A stretch of 64,000 bases of DNA from Ficedula albicollis (Eukaryota; Chordata; Aves; Passeriformes; Muscicapidae), in the NCBI RefSeq assembly GCF_000247815.1, contig NC_021677.1, forward strand, positions 17,337,687 through 17,401,686. The letters are read 5' to 3'. Shown in pieces: positions 14,938 through 28,373 of the stretch (position 1 is its first letter; each line of letters starts with the position of its first letter). The notes beneath the pieces were generated by a model, which saw nothing but the letters and a program-made list of their open reading frames with translations, was not told where the DNA came from and did not search any database. Both the position numbers and the translations under genes were made by a program.

Positions 14938-15412
14938 ATCATGGAAGGGTTTGGATTGGAAGGGACATTAAAGATCATCTTGTTCCAACCCTGCTGCCAT
15001 GGACAGAGACTTCTTCCACTAGAACAGGTTGCTCAGAGCCCTGTCCAGCCTGGCCTTGAACACTTCCAGCGATGGGGCATCCACAGCTTCTCTGGGCAAC
15101 CTGTTCCAGTGCCTCACCACCCTGAGAGTAAAAAATTTCTTACTGATACCTTATCTAAACCTCTTCTTTTTCAATTTAAAGCCATTACCTGTCACTACAT
15201 ACTTGTCAAAAGTCCCTCTACAGCTTTCTCGTAGAGCCCCTTTCAATTCTGGAAGTTGCTCTAATGTCTCCCTGGAGCTTTCTCTTCTCCATACTGAACA
15301 ACTCCAACTCTCATCCTGTCCTCACTGTTTCAGCCCCCTGACCATCTTCATGGTCTCCTCTGGACTCATTCCAGCTGGTCCATGTTCTTCTCACATTAGG
15401 GGTCCTGGATCT
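14938..15412 (-). mobile_element. CR1 LINE 3'-end fragment, antisense
   Basis: A CR1 copy in reverse orientation. From low to high coordinate it shows the complement of the 3' tip ('ggattggaagggacattaaa'), then 'cagcctggccttgaacactt', 'gatggggcatccacagcttc' and 'caacctgttccagtgcctca', then the 'ctggactcattccagctggt' stretch. This order is typical of about 470 bases of the CR1 3' end. Two overlapping + strand ORFs here (14941-15234 and 15029-15430) are products of this repeat, not genes. Confidence 0.92.
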
Positions 15413-18400
15413 ATTGAAATGAGCTTATGAGCTACTGATAGTGTCCCTGTTGTTTATGAATTAATATTGAACTTACTAGCGTGCCAAATGCAAGCCAAAT
15501 TTCAGGTGTGATACTGTATCACCATTGTTGTGTGTTTCATGTTTCTAAAGGTGAACACTTTTCTCACTTTCTTGCAACACAGATTAATCTGACTTTGCAG
15601 CTTTGTTTTTGAGATACTCTGAATCCTGACACGATTCAGCCACAGAATCAAGGTCTTACACATGCCTATTTAGGATACTTATCTTCAGGGATACAAGTTA
15701 TTATTTAGGTAATAATTCCTTATCATAATTCTAACTCCATTAGAGTTGACACTTGAAATAGAATGTGGCTGTTCATACTGGACTTGAAAAATGCAATAAA
15801 GGGAAGAAAGATAAATGTACACTGCATATAGATGGGGAAAAATCCAACCAACCAAAAAAACTGCCACTGATTATTCTTTTAGTGAGAAACAATGAAAAAT
15901 AGTGTGGTGAATTTTCATTGGTTCTGGACCACACTTTTAAAGTCACTCTTCCGTATCATCTCCCATTTCTGTTACTTTAATTCACATTGCAGAGCAGTCT
16001 TGAAATGCACAAAATTAATTTCTTTTGGACCAAGACTCTGCTATGGAAACCTGGGGTCTAGCACACAAGAAAACCCTCCTGTGAGGTATTTTATAGTATT
16101 TTCTCCATTAGTAAAAACTTCCATTTTGTGTGAGAAGAAAATAGCTTCTTGATGGCTGTCCAACCAGGTATTCTTGCGTGATAAATCAAGGCAGCAAGAT
16201 TCATAAGCCTCCAGAATGCTTTGGAATGCATAAATTATAGAAGTTATTATTATGTTTTGCATACAGTGATTGCATAGCTATTTTAAAATACACTTTCAGT
16301 GCAGTTGAAGTTAAGCAGGCAATCAGTCAAGTTTAAGAGGTGCTGAAGTTATTCTGTGTTTGCTTGCATTAATGAAAATCACCATCTTTGCTATTTTTAG
16401 AAAAAGATGTAAAGCTCCAGTTTCAATTTTTTCAATGCTTACCCATGCAGGAAGATTATTTCTGTACATAATGGCTACATTCTTCACTATATGTGGAGGT
16501 GGAGTGGAGTACCCAGTAACAGCATCCTACAGTCTAACAGAACTCATCTCCCAGATGTGACTTTCATCCTTTACTAATGAATGTATTATGTCCTTTTAAA
16601 AGACTTCTTTGATCCTTTTAATTTATTTTACTTTATCTAAATATGATATATTGTTAATATGAATCCTGTGATTAGTTCTCATGCATTTGTTCTATCAGCT
16701 GTCTTCCATATCAATGCTGGGGTGGTAAAGATGATGAAATTACCCTAATCTTTACCCCTCATATGGTATGTCTTAATAAGAACTTTCATATCTAAATATT
16801 TCATAGACATTCAGATATGAATCTTTAGAGCTCCATACAAATTGTAAAATAATTTTATGTAGAGATTTAAAATCTTTTGAAAAAACACTGAACGGTATTC
16901 TCTTTTAGAGCAAGAATTTTATGCTTTAAAGTATTTTATTAATTTTATTTGTAAATTCCCTGTGATGCATCTGAAAATCAAGTTCAAATGCAAAAAAATG
17001 CTATTGCTGTTTGCAGAATGGAAGTTAACTAATTTTGACTACTAAATAAACATTCTGAGTTTATGTGTTCGTGCTTCTTTAAAAGTTACTAAAATACTTT
17101 AAGTAGTTTCTTAATTTATGATTTAATGAGATACTCTTTTGGAAATATTTGTGCATCCAAATGCAAGACTTGTGTACTAATGTGTGCAAACATTGACAAT
17201 CAGAGGGGAAGAGTTTAGGATTTGCCTATTTGTTCAAGGAAGGAGAGATACCATTGATTTGATACTGACAAAATGGTAGGGGTGTGTGTGACTTTCTAAA
17301 GAACTTTTGAGTCTTGGTTTGATTCACAAATTGATTTAAATTACTAAAGATGTCATCAAGAAAGAAATTTTGGTGGTGAAGGTGAATATCAGACATCAGT
17401 CAATAATTTTTTCCTACTGTTCTATTTGATATTATAATTAGGGGCAGATAACACAGCTATAAAATCCTAATGATTTCCATCAATTTTGATTATTAGAGCT
17501 GAAATTTTTCAAGAAATTATTTAGACTCTGGGTAAAAACATAAATACCCTGTGTTAGCTTTAAATTTAATTTTGAGTATCCAGCAACACATATGAAAAGG
17601 TAAGAAAACTTGTAGATGTTATTTGTGTTTTATTATAAACAGCATACATTGGCTGGAATGAAACAGCACATCTGGTTTTGTGAAGCCCATGTGTTGTCTT
17701 CCTGCACTCAAAATTATAGAACCAATTCTTTACAGAATGATGTTTTTGTATCTGTAAAAATTGAGCACCTTTTAAAATTCTCTTCGAATTACTCATCTTT
17801 TCATTGTGTTAAAAATAAGACTTGAATCTGAATGATTGACCAAGTTCATGTGGTGAACAGTACAATCTACATTAGCTATAAGATTGAGAAAAGTGCTCCT
17901 GAAGTTACCCAATCCTGTCATGTAATATACTTATGCCAATTTGGTAATTTCTTAGCCTCTCTTTCCTTCTGTGACCTTTTGGGGAACACAATGAAGATTA
18001 TCTGGAATCAAATAGAGAAATTTGAAGAGTCGCTATAATTTTTGAAAATCTGACTTGATTTTTTTTTCTAATTAAATTTTTTATAATGGTGTTGCAGTAT
18101 TTCTGAAGAAATAATTATACATTGTGGCATCTTTAGTTGCCTGTGTAGGGATAATTCACTGTTTTATCATAAAAAGATCCCCATCATTATTTATTGGATT
18201 GGTATTGCTTTTTTCTAGTTTAATTTATAATGTCCCAGACTTCTGTCCTCAGAAGAAGACCTTGTTTCCAAATAGTTTTTTTATTTTAATCCATGGTCTT
18301 CCCACCTCTGTCATAATTGGTTAATATTTATCCATTATCCCGTAGTGTGAAATGCTGTGACAATGTGATGTTTTTGTGAATTCTTTCAGCACTCTTCTAT

Positions 18401-19510
18401 TCAATATGTTCTTATTTTATTGTAGGTACAAATTAGAACAAAGATGATATGTTTGAAAGTGAAGGTGCAGAACAAAACTGTTCTGGAGAAGAATACGTAG
18501 TACCTGCCAGTCAAGTTCATTAAATTATGTTGTTATAGCAACTGGTTAGCCTCTTCCATACTTAAAATATCTTGTGTCAAATAATTAGTGCTGCTTAATT
18601 GTATTTTATTACAAAAAAGGCAAGTAATTAAAGAGGTTCTTGCAATGGCTGTGGGGCCAGGAAGGGTCAGAAACTACTTGTAATTGGAATACGTTTTTTG
18701 AATCTAAATTAATAGATCTAGTAATCTATCTCTTCATTCCCCAGGATCTAAAAAAAGTATCCAGCATATTTGTTTAGTGCTTGGAAATACTAATGGATAC
18801 AAATTACCTCTTGTCCTCAATCTTTTTTTTTTCCTTTGTTGTTGTCCGCTTAGGAAATCTGTAACATGTGTCCACATAGACAAATGGCCCAAAATAATGC
18901 ATTTTTAATTTGTCAGGGCATCTCCTCTGTATTCTGGCAATCATGTTTTGCAGCAGGTTCTTTTCCTCCAGGTTTGGTCTTCTGCATGAAAACTTTCTGA
19001 GCATCTGATCAAAGACAGCAGCCATCATTATCCACAAATACAGAGCTTTGTGGGAGAGATTTCTAACAACAGAATATTTGAGATTTCAAATCAGCAAGTG
19101 CCCAAATCAGTCAGCCAAATGAGTTCAAACCATCTCACTTATGTTTCTTTGCTTGGTTTATTTTGTTTTAATTCAAAGAAAGTATATCAGAAAAATACAT
19201 TTTGTCTTAGGAGCCCCACCAGTACTCTGTGATAGACTTAATATAATTCCATCAGGAAATTTCAATGCTAACATCAGAAGGATCTTTGAAATTATTTTTT
19301 TAATTATTCACTTTTCCTAAAAGTGTATCAACATAAGATATACACTGAAAATTACTCACATGGATGCAAGACACACCCAAGCCCTCTCAGCCAGGTGTTC
19401 AGCTGAAGTTTTTGGAAGCAGCTGCTAGAACTTACCTAGAGCATCAGGTCCATGATGATAATGCAAATGGTGTAAGGGAAGCAGTTTGAAACTAGGATAT
19501 CAGGCTCCTC

Positions 19511-19808
<298 letters not shown>

Positions 19809-20199
19809 AATAAAAATATAAAACACAGCTGCTTCTGAAGGGCAACTTTGTTCCAGTATTCCCACTCTTTTGCATAAAGAACAGATGAAATTTATCACAA
19901 ATGTATCATTCCAGAAGATTTAAGCTCAGGTGGTTAAAGAATTGTAGTGTTTAAAAATGCTGTCAATTGTGGGCAAATGAAAAAAGACTATCTCAGTGAA
20001 TACTGTTCAAGGGGCAACATAAAGAATGTTTTTATTTCTTTCTTTATCAAGTTTTGAATTTTTCATGTCTGTCAAAATATCTCTGGACCACTGGACGATA
20101 CAGAACGTTCTTGCTTATCTAAGTCTATGTAAGTAGAATCACCAGTCACTCCAAATATCCCTGTTGGAAACAACTGGAATACCGCTTTTTATCTTCTCT

Positions 20200-20541
20200 T
20201 TTCTCTTAAGTCAGAGTCGGGATTAAAAGCACGAGAGGTGGAATGTGATGTTCGGGCTCAGTTGTTTATTAATCGTTAACTCCAGTACCGTGAGGGCGAC
20301 AGCGCTTCCGGCCGACGCGCTGGAAATGCCCCGCCCACCACCCAGTGTCACATGGCCCTGGCCCTGCCACGTGACCGCCCTGGGGTCATGTGACTGCCCT
20401 GGGGTCACGTGGCTCTGCCCCAGCCATGTGACCGGCCTAGTGTCACGTGGCGCCACCCCCAGTGCTGCCCGCCGGTCCCTGGACAGGAATGGGAGCCTTT
20501 TCCCCGGCAAAAAACCTCACCCCCCCCAATTAACTCCCACA
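20200..20541 (-). mobile_element. Candidate endogenous-retrovirus LTR (minus strand)
   Basis: A sharp GC-rich, CpG-bearing island in AT-rich DNA. Read on the minus strand it has an LTR-like order. First comes a G-rich stretch with E-box repeats, then a GC box (gggcggggc), then an AATAAA poly(A) signal (complement at 20265-20270), then a U5-like tail with 'ctctcgtgctttt'. One possible boundary pair is TGTGGGAG (starting at 20541) and ACATCACA (ending at 20244), but no matching target-site duplication flanks it. The true U5 end may lie further out, near 20163. No gag, pol or env remnant was seen beside it. A CpG-rich promoter or other GC-rich repeat is the alternative. Confidence 0.45.
20349..20449. 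promoter_or_regulatory. Array of six E-boxes with 19-bp period
   Basis: Six CANNTG boxes start at 20349, 20368, 20387, 20406, 20425 and 20444, each exactly 19 bases after the last. They read CACATG, CACGTG, CATGTG, CACGTG, CATGTG and CACGTG. Several are flanked as GTCACGTG or CATGTGAC, the form favoured by USF, TFE3/TFEB and MITF bHLH-zip factors. The units between boxes are similar (for example GACCGCCCTGGGGT), so this is a tandem repeat. It lies in the U3-like part of the candidate LTR. Binding is inferred from motif only. Confidence 0.8.
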
Positions 20542-23500
20542 GGGAGTTATTCCCCGGTAGCATCTCTGCCATGTGGTTTTGAAATAGCTCTTTGCAAGGA
20601 AAAGTAGAATTTTACTTCTCCCCTCAGGCTTGCCTCAAGGTAGAAAGATTGACTTGGTTTTGGGTATGACCCTTCCAGAATCTTGTCAAACATAATTCAA
20701 CAGAAACAATTTTTTTAAATTAAAGCAATCAAATGTTTTTTCTGGGCCTTTGAAAGAAGCAATGTTTACTGGTGAAATCAGAAAAAAAAAAACTAAAATG
20801 AAAACTTCTTTCCCCAACAGTTGTTTCTAAATTGTGCTTTAAAAAAAAAAAAAGATGTTTCTTCATTTCATACTATATCCATCTCTCAGCCACTATGTTT
20901 TCAGTAATTGATCCTTTGCAGTATTTTTTTGCCCTTTAATCTGTTTTTTGACTCTATGGATTTGCCTTTCTTACATGCATATCATAATGTTAATATTTAA
21001 CTTGCTTTGCTTTGCACTTGGCAGGTGCTTAAAGGACATTCTTCTTTTATTGATTACACATCTGTCCTGGTGATTGCTCCATGTGTTGGATAACTTGTGT
21101 AGGTAGTGCAAAGTGATAGTGTTTTGAAAGTGTTATTGCAATTTAATGTGTTTGCATATGGAACAACTTTGGAGACAGAAATGCCAGACTGTTTTACCTT
21201 TAGCAGTGTAGTCGGATAATTTGTCAACACTTACTGTCTGAATTTGCTCAAATCATTGTGAAAAGCAAACTCCTGTTATTCAAGCACAGCAAAAGAATTT
21301 ATTTTCTAACTTCCCCAGATGTTAACAAAACTAGATGTACACAGATCCTACATATGCTGAGTATAATGCCCTTTTCATTCTTCCTTTAAACCAACAATTT
21401 CTGCAGCCAACCAAAGATCTTTTGAGAGAACTAATGCTGTAAGGGCTGTTCAATTACAGATTTTTAAAAATTATACACATACCTGTCAGAGGTAAATAGT
21501 ATTGCATTTTGAAATTTCCAGTCAATTTAAAGGGGGCAAAATGTGGTGGACGTCATTTTGTCCATTGATTTGCAATCCAAGTGGTACTGTTTGATATAAG
21601 TAACAGCTCTTTTGGAAATAATTTTAAATAAGGTCGTGCATATTTCTTTTTGCTTTAAAATTTAGTCTTAATCATAGCAAATTTTTTCAGAAGGCAGATA
21701 TATGTGTTCAGCAAAACTAAATGTATAAGAATATGCAAACATTTTTTTGGAGTTATGGCAAAGATAGGAATATGTTCTGCTGTTTTTTCATGATGAAAAG
21801 TGCCAGGCTTTTCTTTAAAACTGAACACTATCACATGAATATGCATCAGTTTAACTAAATATCATGAGATTTAAAATTCATGTTCTCAAATATTTACTTA
21901 ATTGCCCTGGTGAAGATAGTAGCTTAAAAGGGCATAAACTTCCACTCGCATTGGTTAAAAGATAGTTTATGACTTTGTAGCCTGTCTTCAAGTCAAGCCA
22001 AAAATTGAGGCATTATATGATATCTCGATTATTTTAAGGCATGTTAAAAATGTATCAATCCTCTGATATTTGCATTTTTTGTGAGAGATTAATACTCATT
22101 TGCATGAATTTATCATTATTCTCTCTTTTCTGAGAACAAAGTCTGAAAGTCTTACGTTAGTTCTGTTGATGTACGAGGCCAATTGAGAGGAGAAAGATCC
22201 CTCTGCCAAGTATGAAAAATTTACTCAAAAGTCAGCAGCAGTATTCTTTGTTCTTCGCTTAACTTGTTCCCAGTAGATGGAAAGGAGTATATAGTTCATA
22301 TCTTCATGGGACACTGGAGGTTTGGAGAATTTACTGCTCTGCCATAGATTTTCCTTTAGCATAGTTAACTTCTCTAGTTACAATCCTCCCTGCCAAGGAT
22401 GGGATTTATGATTTCTTTCATGTGGAACTATCTGCTGTATTTCGCTTGATAACCTAAATTTATTCCTTCTGTAACAACTACATGCCAAAAAAGCTATCTC
22501 TGAGCTGTGTTTCTGTTATTTTATAGAAAGTGTTTGGTGTTCAGGTCCTCCTTTTGCCAATACTTTTGATGGTGTTTCTTTAAGCAGCCAAACCACTCAT
22601 TCATGATAGTAGTGGAAACTGTAGGCCTGATGTGATTGTCAGCTAAGGAACCTGAACATTCTTCTGAGGCTACTTGGAAGTGCAGATACTTTTCTTTGTC
22701 TTGTTCTCAGCATCTTGTGAAGCAAATAGAATCTAAATAGTGGTCAGGTTTTTTAGGGTACAGTCTCCTACTGTAGTTAGTTTATTTCATTGTCTGAAGT
22801 CCTGGTTCCTTGCAGACACCTCTGCTTCTGTCTCACCTAAACGACTTCTATTTTTGGAGAGGCAACAGAGGCAGCATTTAATTCCTTAAGCACTTGCTGA
22901 CCTGGGTCAGTTTTACATCCCCAGAATCCTGCAGCCTGCAAATTTTGTGCTCTGTCTGACTTAAGTCACTTGGGAGGAGATCTTCCTCTTCAGTCATGTC
23001 CTTGTCCCATCCTTGGTGCCTTCTGCTGCTTGCACCCAATGCATGTTCCTTTCATTTCTCCTTGGCTACCAAGTGTGTCCTTTCCCCTGCAAGGGGCTCA
23101 GCCAGGGCACCTTATCAACCCTCTGGAAACAGGGCATGGGCACCTGCCTGGCACAGGCCCCAGGTGAGGCAGGCCTGAGGTGGAGGTTTGGAGGAAGAAC
23201 TGCACTGCTTCTTTTCTGACACAGGGTGAGGAAAAGATGTTCCTCCTGGCTTTTGCATTTCTTACATCTGCTGGGTGGCGTTGCTATTGACCTTGTGTTG
23301 TGTTGGGATGGTTTGAATTCAGGAATGGTTGAAAACAGATACAAGAAGCAACTGGAAGAGCTAGGAGTGGTACTTAATTCCATTAAGATCATCTGACCTA
23401 TTAGAAGAGGATGGAAAAGAAACGTGATTTTTTAGTATGTACCTTTTTTAATGAAGGAGGTATAGAAGAATTAAGAATAGCAAAGTAGGGAGTTTGCACT

Positions 23501-25902
23501 CAAAATTTGCTTTCATTCTGGAGTGGATCAAACTTAATCTCCTATACACTGAATTAAGATTAACTGAATTTGACCAGGCTCTAAATCCAGTATAACAGTT
23601 TTCATTGCTAGTCTGTGTAGCACTGTGGGAATAGAGCTGATTTGTATACTTTGAGCAAGAAGAAATCTGTGAAGTTTTTATGATATGACTAAAAGAAGCC
23701 CCAACAAACCCAATCTGACACACAACAGAAGCAGCATCGTTTTAGTTTTTGTTATTTACAGCTGAAGCTGAGCAGCAGATATATTAGTGGATTTGAACTT
23801 TGTTCAGCCTCACATCCAAAGATAAATAGCCTCACTTTTTCAGATGCAGTGCTTATTATGTCAGTTCTTAGAAGAATGAAGCACAGTATTTTAGTTGAAG
23901 TAATGAATCTGAAAATGCTTCAACCTCAATTGAGTGTTACTTAAACATTTCAGGAAATGGACCCTTAAACTGGCAGTTTTATCTTCAGCCATTTTATTTT
24001 TAGGATGAACCTGCTGGTTCTTGAAACAAGCCTGCAGGGATAAACAAACATTAGTTTTCATCATGCTGAGAAGTATTTTTAAGCAGAGACACTCTATCTT
24101 GTCTCAGATTCTGAGACAGAAACTAAGGCAGATTATTGGGTGAGCTGGAGCAGAATGTAAGTTATGTATGGTCTAGGAAACACTAATACTTTTACTTGAT
24201 GATACATTGCCTTATAGGAATCTATTAGGACCTGTGTTTTTTCTATGAAGGATGGGCATTAAGCTTCTGTATGTCAGTGCAGTGGTATGACCCCAACTGA
24301 GGAAAGAATCACATGTTGGCTTCTCAACAATGCATATTTTCAGTTTTCCTTTAGAAGCAGTCATTCTGCTGGACAGCAATGTGCTACTGTAGGCACACAA
24401 ACAGATATGCAAACCTTCTGCCTCAATCTAGTTACATTCTCATTGTCTAAGAAATAGTTTTTGATTTAAAAATCAAGGTCTTGATTTCTTCAAGGAGATT
24501 TTTGTATGTTCCTCTCATATCCACCGGTTTCAGTTAAAATTTTAAATATATAGATAAATGTTCACACCTTGCTGCCTTGTGTGTGATTAATTATATTTGT
24601 AGATCAATATCTGACTGACTTTGTGGGATCTTTTTTGATAAAGAACCACCATTTTTTGTTATATTGAGAAATACATCATGCATTGTATTTCTTTCAGCTG
24701 TACTTGATGTTCCCATGGATAATTTGCCAGTACCACTGTGTAAACTCTCAGGTGGGTCTCTATAGAACCTCTGTGAAGCCAAATTATAATAAGGGGCACT
24801 ATTAACATGTAAAGCTCCATACATAGAAATATATGATCTTTATGTTTTCTTCTGTAGCCACAGTAAAGCACCAGAAAGTTTTGATGCTCAGTTTCTTGAG
24901 ATGGGGATGCTTCTGAAAAGCTTGACATTGTCTACTGTGTCTCCTGAGATCTGTAAATTAGGAATAATTTTCTGTCTCTCTGCAGTTGTGTCCAGCAAAG
25001 TATTATTGTTTCCAAATTACTTTGGGAATACTGAACAAGATGCTCTTTTGAAGAGCACAGAGAAATGGTAGAAAAGTCACTGACATTCTGCTTGTTTTCT
25101 TTGGTCTGGTGCATCATGGCAGAAGGTACAAGGTCAGTGGGTTTGTGTGAGGTTGGTGTGGAAGTGCTGAAAAGTGTCATCAAGTCAGTAACGAAGTATT
25201 CTGAAGAAATCAGTGAGAATGATTTTATAAAACTTACTGAAAGCAATACCCCAGAAAAACTACTATGTTGGAAACCTGTTACTATTAAAATATTCTTATC
25301 GCCTTTTAAAGCTGACAGAGCAAGGTTCAGGCAGCAATAGAGAGCTTACTAGACAAAGATGATGCTTGCATATAGATTTTTCATTTCTAGGCTGCTACTT
25401 GGATATTTTAACAGCTAACAGATTGATTTCTCTCTTCAAACTGTGTTTATAAGTTCTTTTACATTAAATAATCTAAAGACCTTAGCAGAATTATTTTTTA
25501 ATAATATTCTCTGTCAACAGGATTATAGTGTGCTCTCCACTCCTCTCAGATTCATGTATCTTCAGAGTAAAAATTATTTCAGTGTTAGTGCATTCTTTTG
25601 ATTGTCTAGAACATACATAGTAGCTGTCTTTTTCCTGGATAACCTATTTGCTTTTGTAAGAACTTGTGGAATTTGTGTTATTAAAATCTGAATTCTTTAA
25701 TGTCCAATCAAGGGATACAGTGCTAGACAACATTACCAGCTTTTAAAGTTGGAAGCTTATAAATTGTAAATATGGTATTATTGAGTGGAGAGAGGAGATG
25801 AGATGAGGAAAAACATGCTTAATTGATCCTGATGGAACCAGTGTGGTGAAAGCTTAATTGTTCAGTCTGTTGTTGATCTTTTTTACTGCACTGTGTAATG
25901 CT

Positions 25903-25930
25903 GTATATATATACATATACACACACACAT
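25903..25930. repeat. (TA)n(CA)n microsatellite
   Basis: A short compound dinucleotide tract: TA repeats pass through two 'catata' steps into five CA repeats. It is in the CHID1 intron and has no evident function. Confidence 0.9.
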
Positions 25931-28296
25931 AAATAACACTATGCTGTTAATGACTCTGCTAGGTTTTCCATAAATTTATACATTCTTTCAAAACTATTTC
26001 AAAGGCTAATATCTAAAGATTGTTGAAATGCAGGGCATCTCTGCCTTTTGCAAGCTGCAATTTTAGAGTCTGAATGAACAAGAAATATCTGTATAAAATC
26101 TTTTTTCTTTTTCAAATTTTGTTCTTTTTGTATTTTTATTTATTAGCATTGAAGGCGTCTTTTATCAAAATTGTTGGTTTCATGACTAAATCATTCAGTA
26201 GCTTATAGGATATTCAGGATTTTTGCATTTGTTTTTTAAAAATTATCTTCTAAGAAGCAGAGAAGGCCCAAAAATTTCCACTTTAAAAACCTTTTTTAGA
26301 AAATGTCTCCAGATTGTATTGTTTCTTGATATTCTGTCTCACCTAAAAGGAAGTAATTTAAGAAAAACCTTAAATGGTAGCTGTCAAGGTAGCTCAAATT
26401 AAACATTAAATAAAAGGGAGTTTGACTTGCAGGTTATATATTCAATCCCTCTGAAAAATCTTGTTTTGAAAATGGGTATCTGCCCATTTATAGAGTGTCC
26501 TGATGTACACAGAGCAGTGGGGAAATGGGCTGGTAGTTTTTTGGAAGCTTTGTACTGAGAATGTTCTTAGGAGTACTCCTGTGAAAAATGTTTTGGAGCT
26601 ATTTCTGTCTATTTGTTTTGCATCAGAAGTGGGAACTCTTGAGCTTTAGAATATAGCCTTTTGTGTGACTTCTCTTTTATTAAGAGATACAGCTTCCTAT
26701 AAAGAGGGAAGATGGGCCCTATCCAGCTGAGTCTAAAACATGTGTTGCCATGCATAGGCACTGTTGATAATTATAGAGATAGAATTCCTGGTAGGTTCAC
26801 ATTTTAATAACTAAGCCTATTGTAACTGAAAAGAGAATGTGTGGTATAGATTTTCAAGCTGAGTAGTATTTTTATTCTTTGACTGAATCTCTCAAATTTG
26901 GTATAGTGGTAGATAAACTCAATTTTCTGTAGCAGGAGATAATGATCATTCTGATTAGAGACCTGTTGCTTCTAATCAGAGTTTTGTTCATCTGAGAACT
27001 GGGGAGAAAATACAAAGTCTTAGAAAGGAGCATTAAAATGCAATGTATGCTCAGTAGTGGTTTCCTTTTCACTAAAGTTTTTTGGTTGAGGAGTGATTCA
27101 GGACTAGTAAAGCAAAACACCTGAAGATTAAAAAGTTTTACTTCATAAATAAATCCTAGTCTAAGAATTACATATGAAGCTATCTCTTTTCCTAGAATGT
27201 AAATTTTTGTTGCAAAAGGTAGACTGGAGACTGGTTTCTTTATATTGTCAGTGAAAAAAGCATTATCCATGAAGATAAATACCTTCTTCAGGGGAACTAA
27301 AAATTGTGGGTTTTACCTTAACATATTCCAGGGCCATACCATTTTTCATGTTTTGGAAGAAAAGCATCTTAGAAAAGGAACACCAGGCATAAATCCTGAG
27401 AATATTTCATCTAGTTCCTTTATTTATTCTTTGAAAGAGCAGTAAAGTGCAGTAGTGTGTAGGTGTAGCCACATTAGGGTTGTTCATAGATGCACATCTT
27501 CAGCAGGACTGACTTCACAACTACTCTGTAATATGTATGTTTTGGCTTCTCATCTACTTTGCAGAAGGGAGTGTTTGTTTTAACCCAGAGTGTTTGTAAC
27601 CAGTAGTATCTGTCACACAAACAATAGTTCTTGTCTGAATACCAGGAAGTGCCCATTCTGACAAAGGCATGGCAATTTAAGCGAGCCAGAATGGCACTTG
27701 TCTATGTTAGAGCATGTGTTTGGAAGGTGGACATGCAGGTGACATCTGCCTTTTGTTCTCCTCCTGATGATCCATGCAGATCTGTCATTTCTATATGATG
27801 CATTGGTGCTTCAGTAGAGGCTGATATCAATAATCCAGATATTTCATCCATGCTGACATTGTTTCAGGCTAGCACCACAGAAACAGCATGACTTGCTCTG
27901 CAAATGGTCACAAGCTTCCCAGGAAATATGTTGTGCAAGGCTGTGAAGCTGAATTTTAGTGTTTTTCATTCTCCTAACTGCTGAGGCAGCTTGGTAAAAG
28001 AAGAAAGGTAATAAGTTAGGAGCTGATGGATGAGGAATTAGTCCGGATAGCAGTATAAAAGCAGAAGTGAACTGGCACAGAGGCAGTAGAAAGAGGGATA
28101 AATTAGAAAGAGAGGAAGACAAAATAGCAATAAATATGAGTTGAAAGGTATAGAGTGAGGTGAACTGGCTGTGGTGAGCTTTTCGCCCCTTTCTTTTCCT
28201 TTTTGAGAACCTGAAAGTTTATTTAGACTATTCTGCTGTCCCAGATGCATTGACATTGCTTGTCTTGTTTGGTGTGATGGCAAATTTTGCTTTTCA

Positions 28297-28298
28297 AT

Positions 28299-28372
<74 letters not shown>
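28297..28372. repeat. Compound tetranucleotide repeat (ATTT)10(ACTT)9
   Basis: Ten perfect ATTT units (28297-28336) pass in phase into nine perfect ACTT units (28337-28372). The switch is a single T-to-C change per unit that has spread through half the array. The pure units suggest a young, length-variable microsatellite. Confidence 0.97.

Positions 28373-28373
<1 letters not shown>

Noticed and set aside
15029..15430. 133-codon + strand ORF
   Set aside because: It reads the reverse complement of a CR1 3' end.
20223..20607. Overlapping ORFs on both strands in the GC-rich island
   Set aside because: GC-rich sequence has few stops. The peptides repeat with the 19-bp array and match nothing I know.
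26872..27270. 132-codon minus-strand ORF
   Set aside because: Low-complexity hydrophobic and Ser/Leu composition with no family resemblance; most likely chance.
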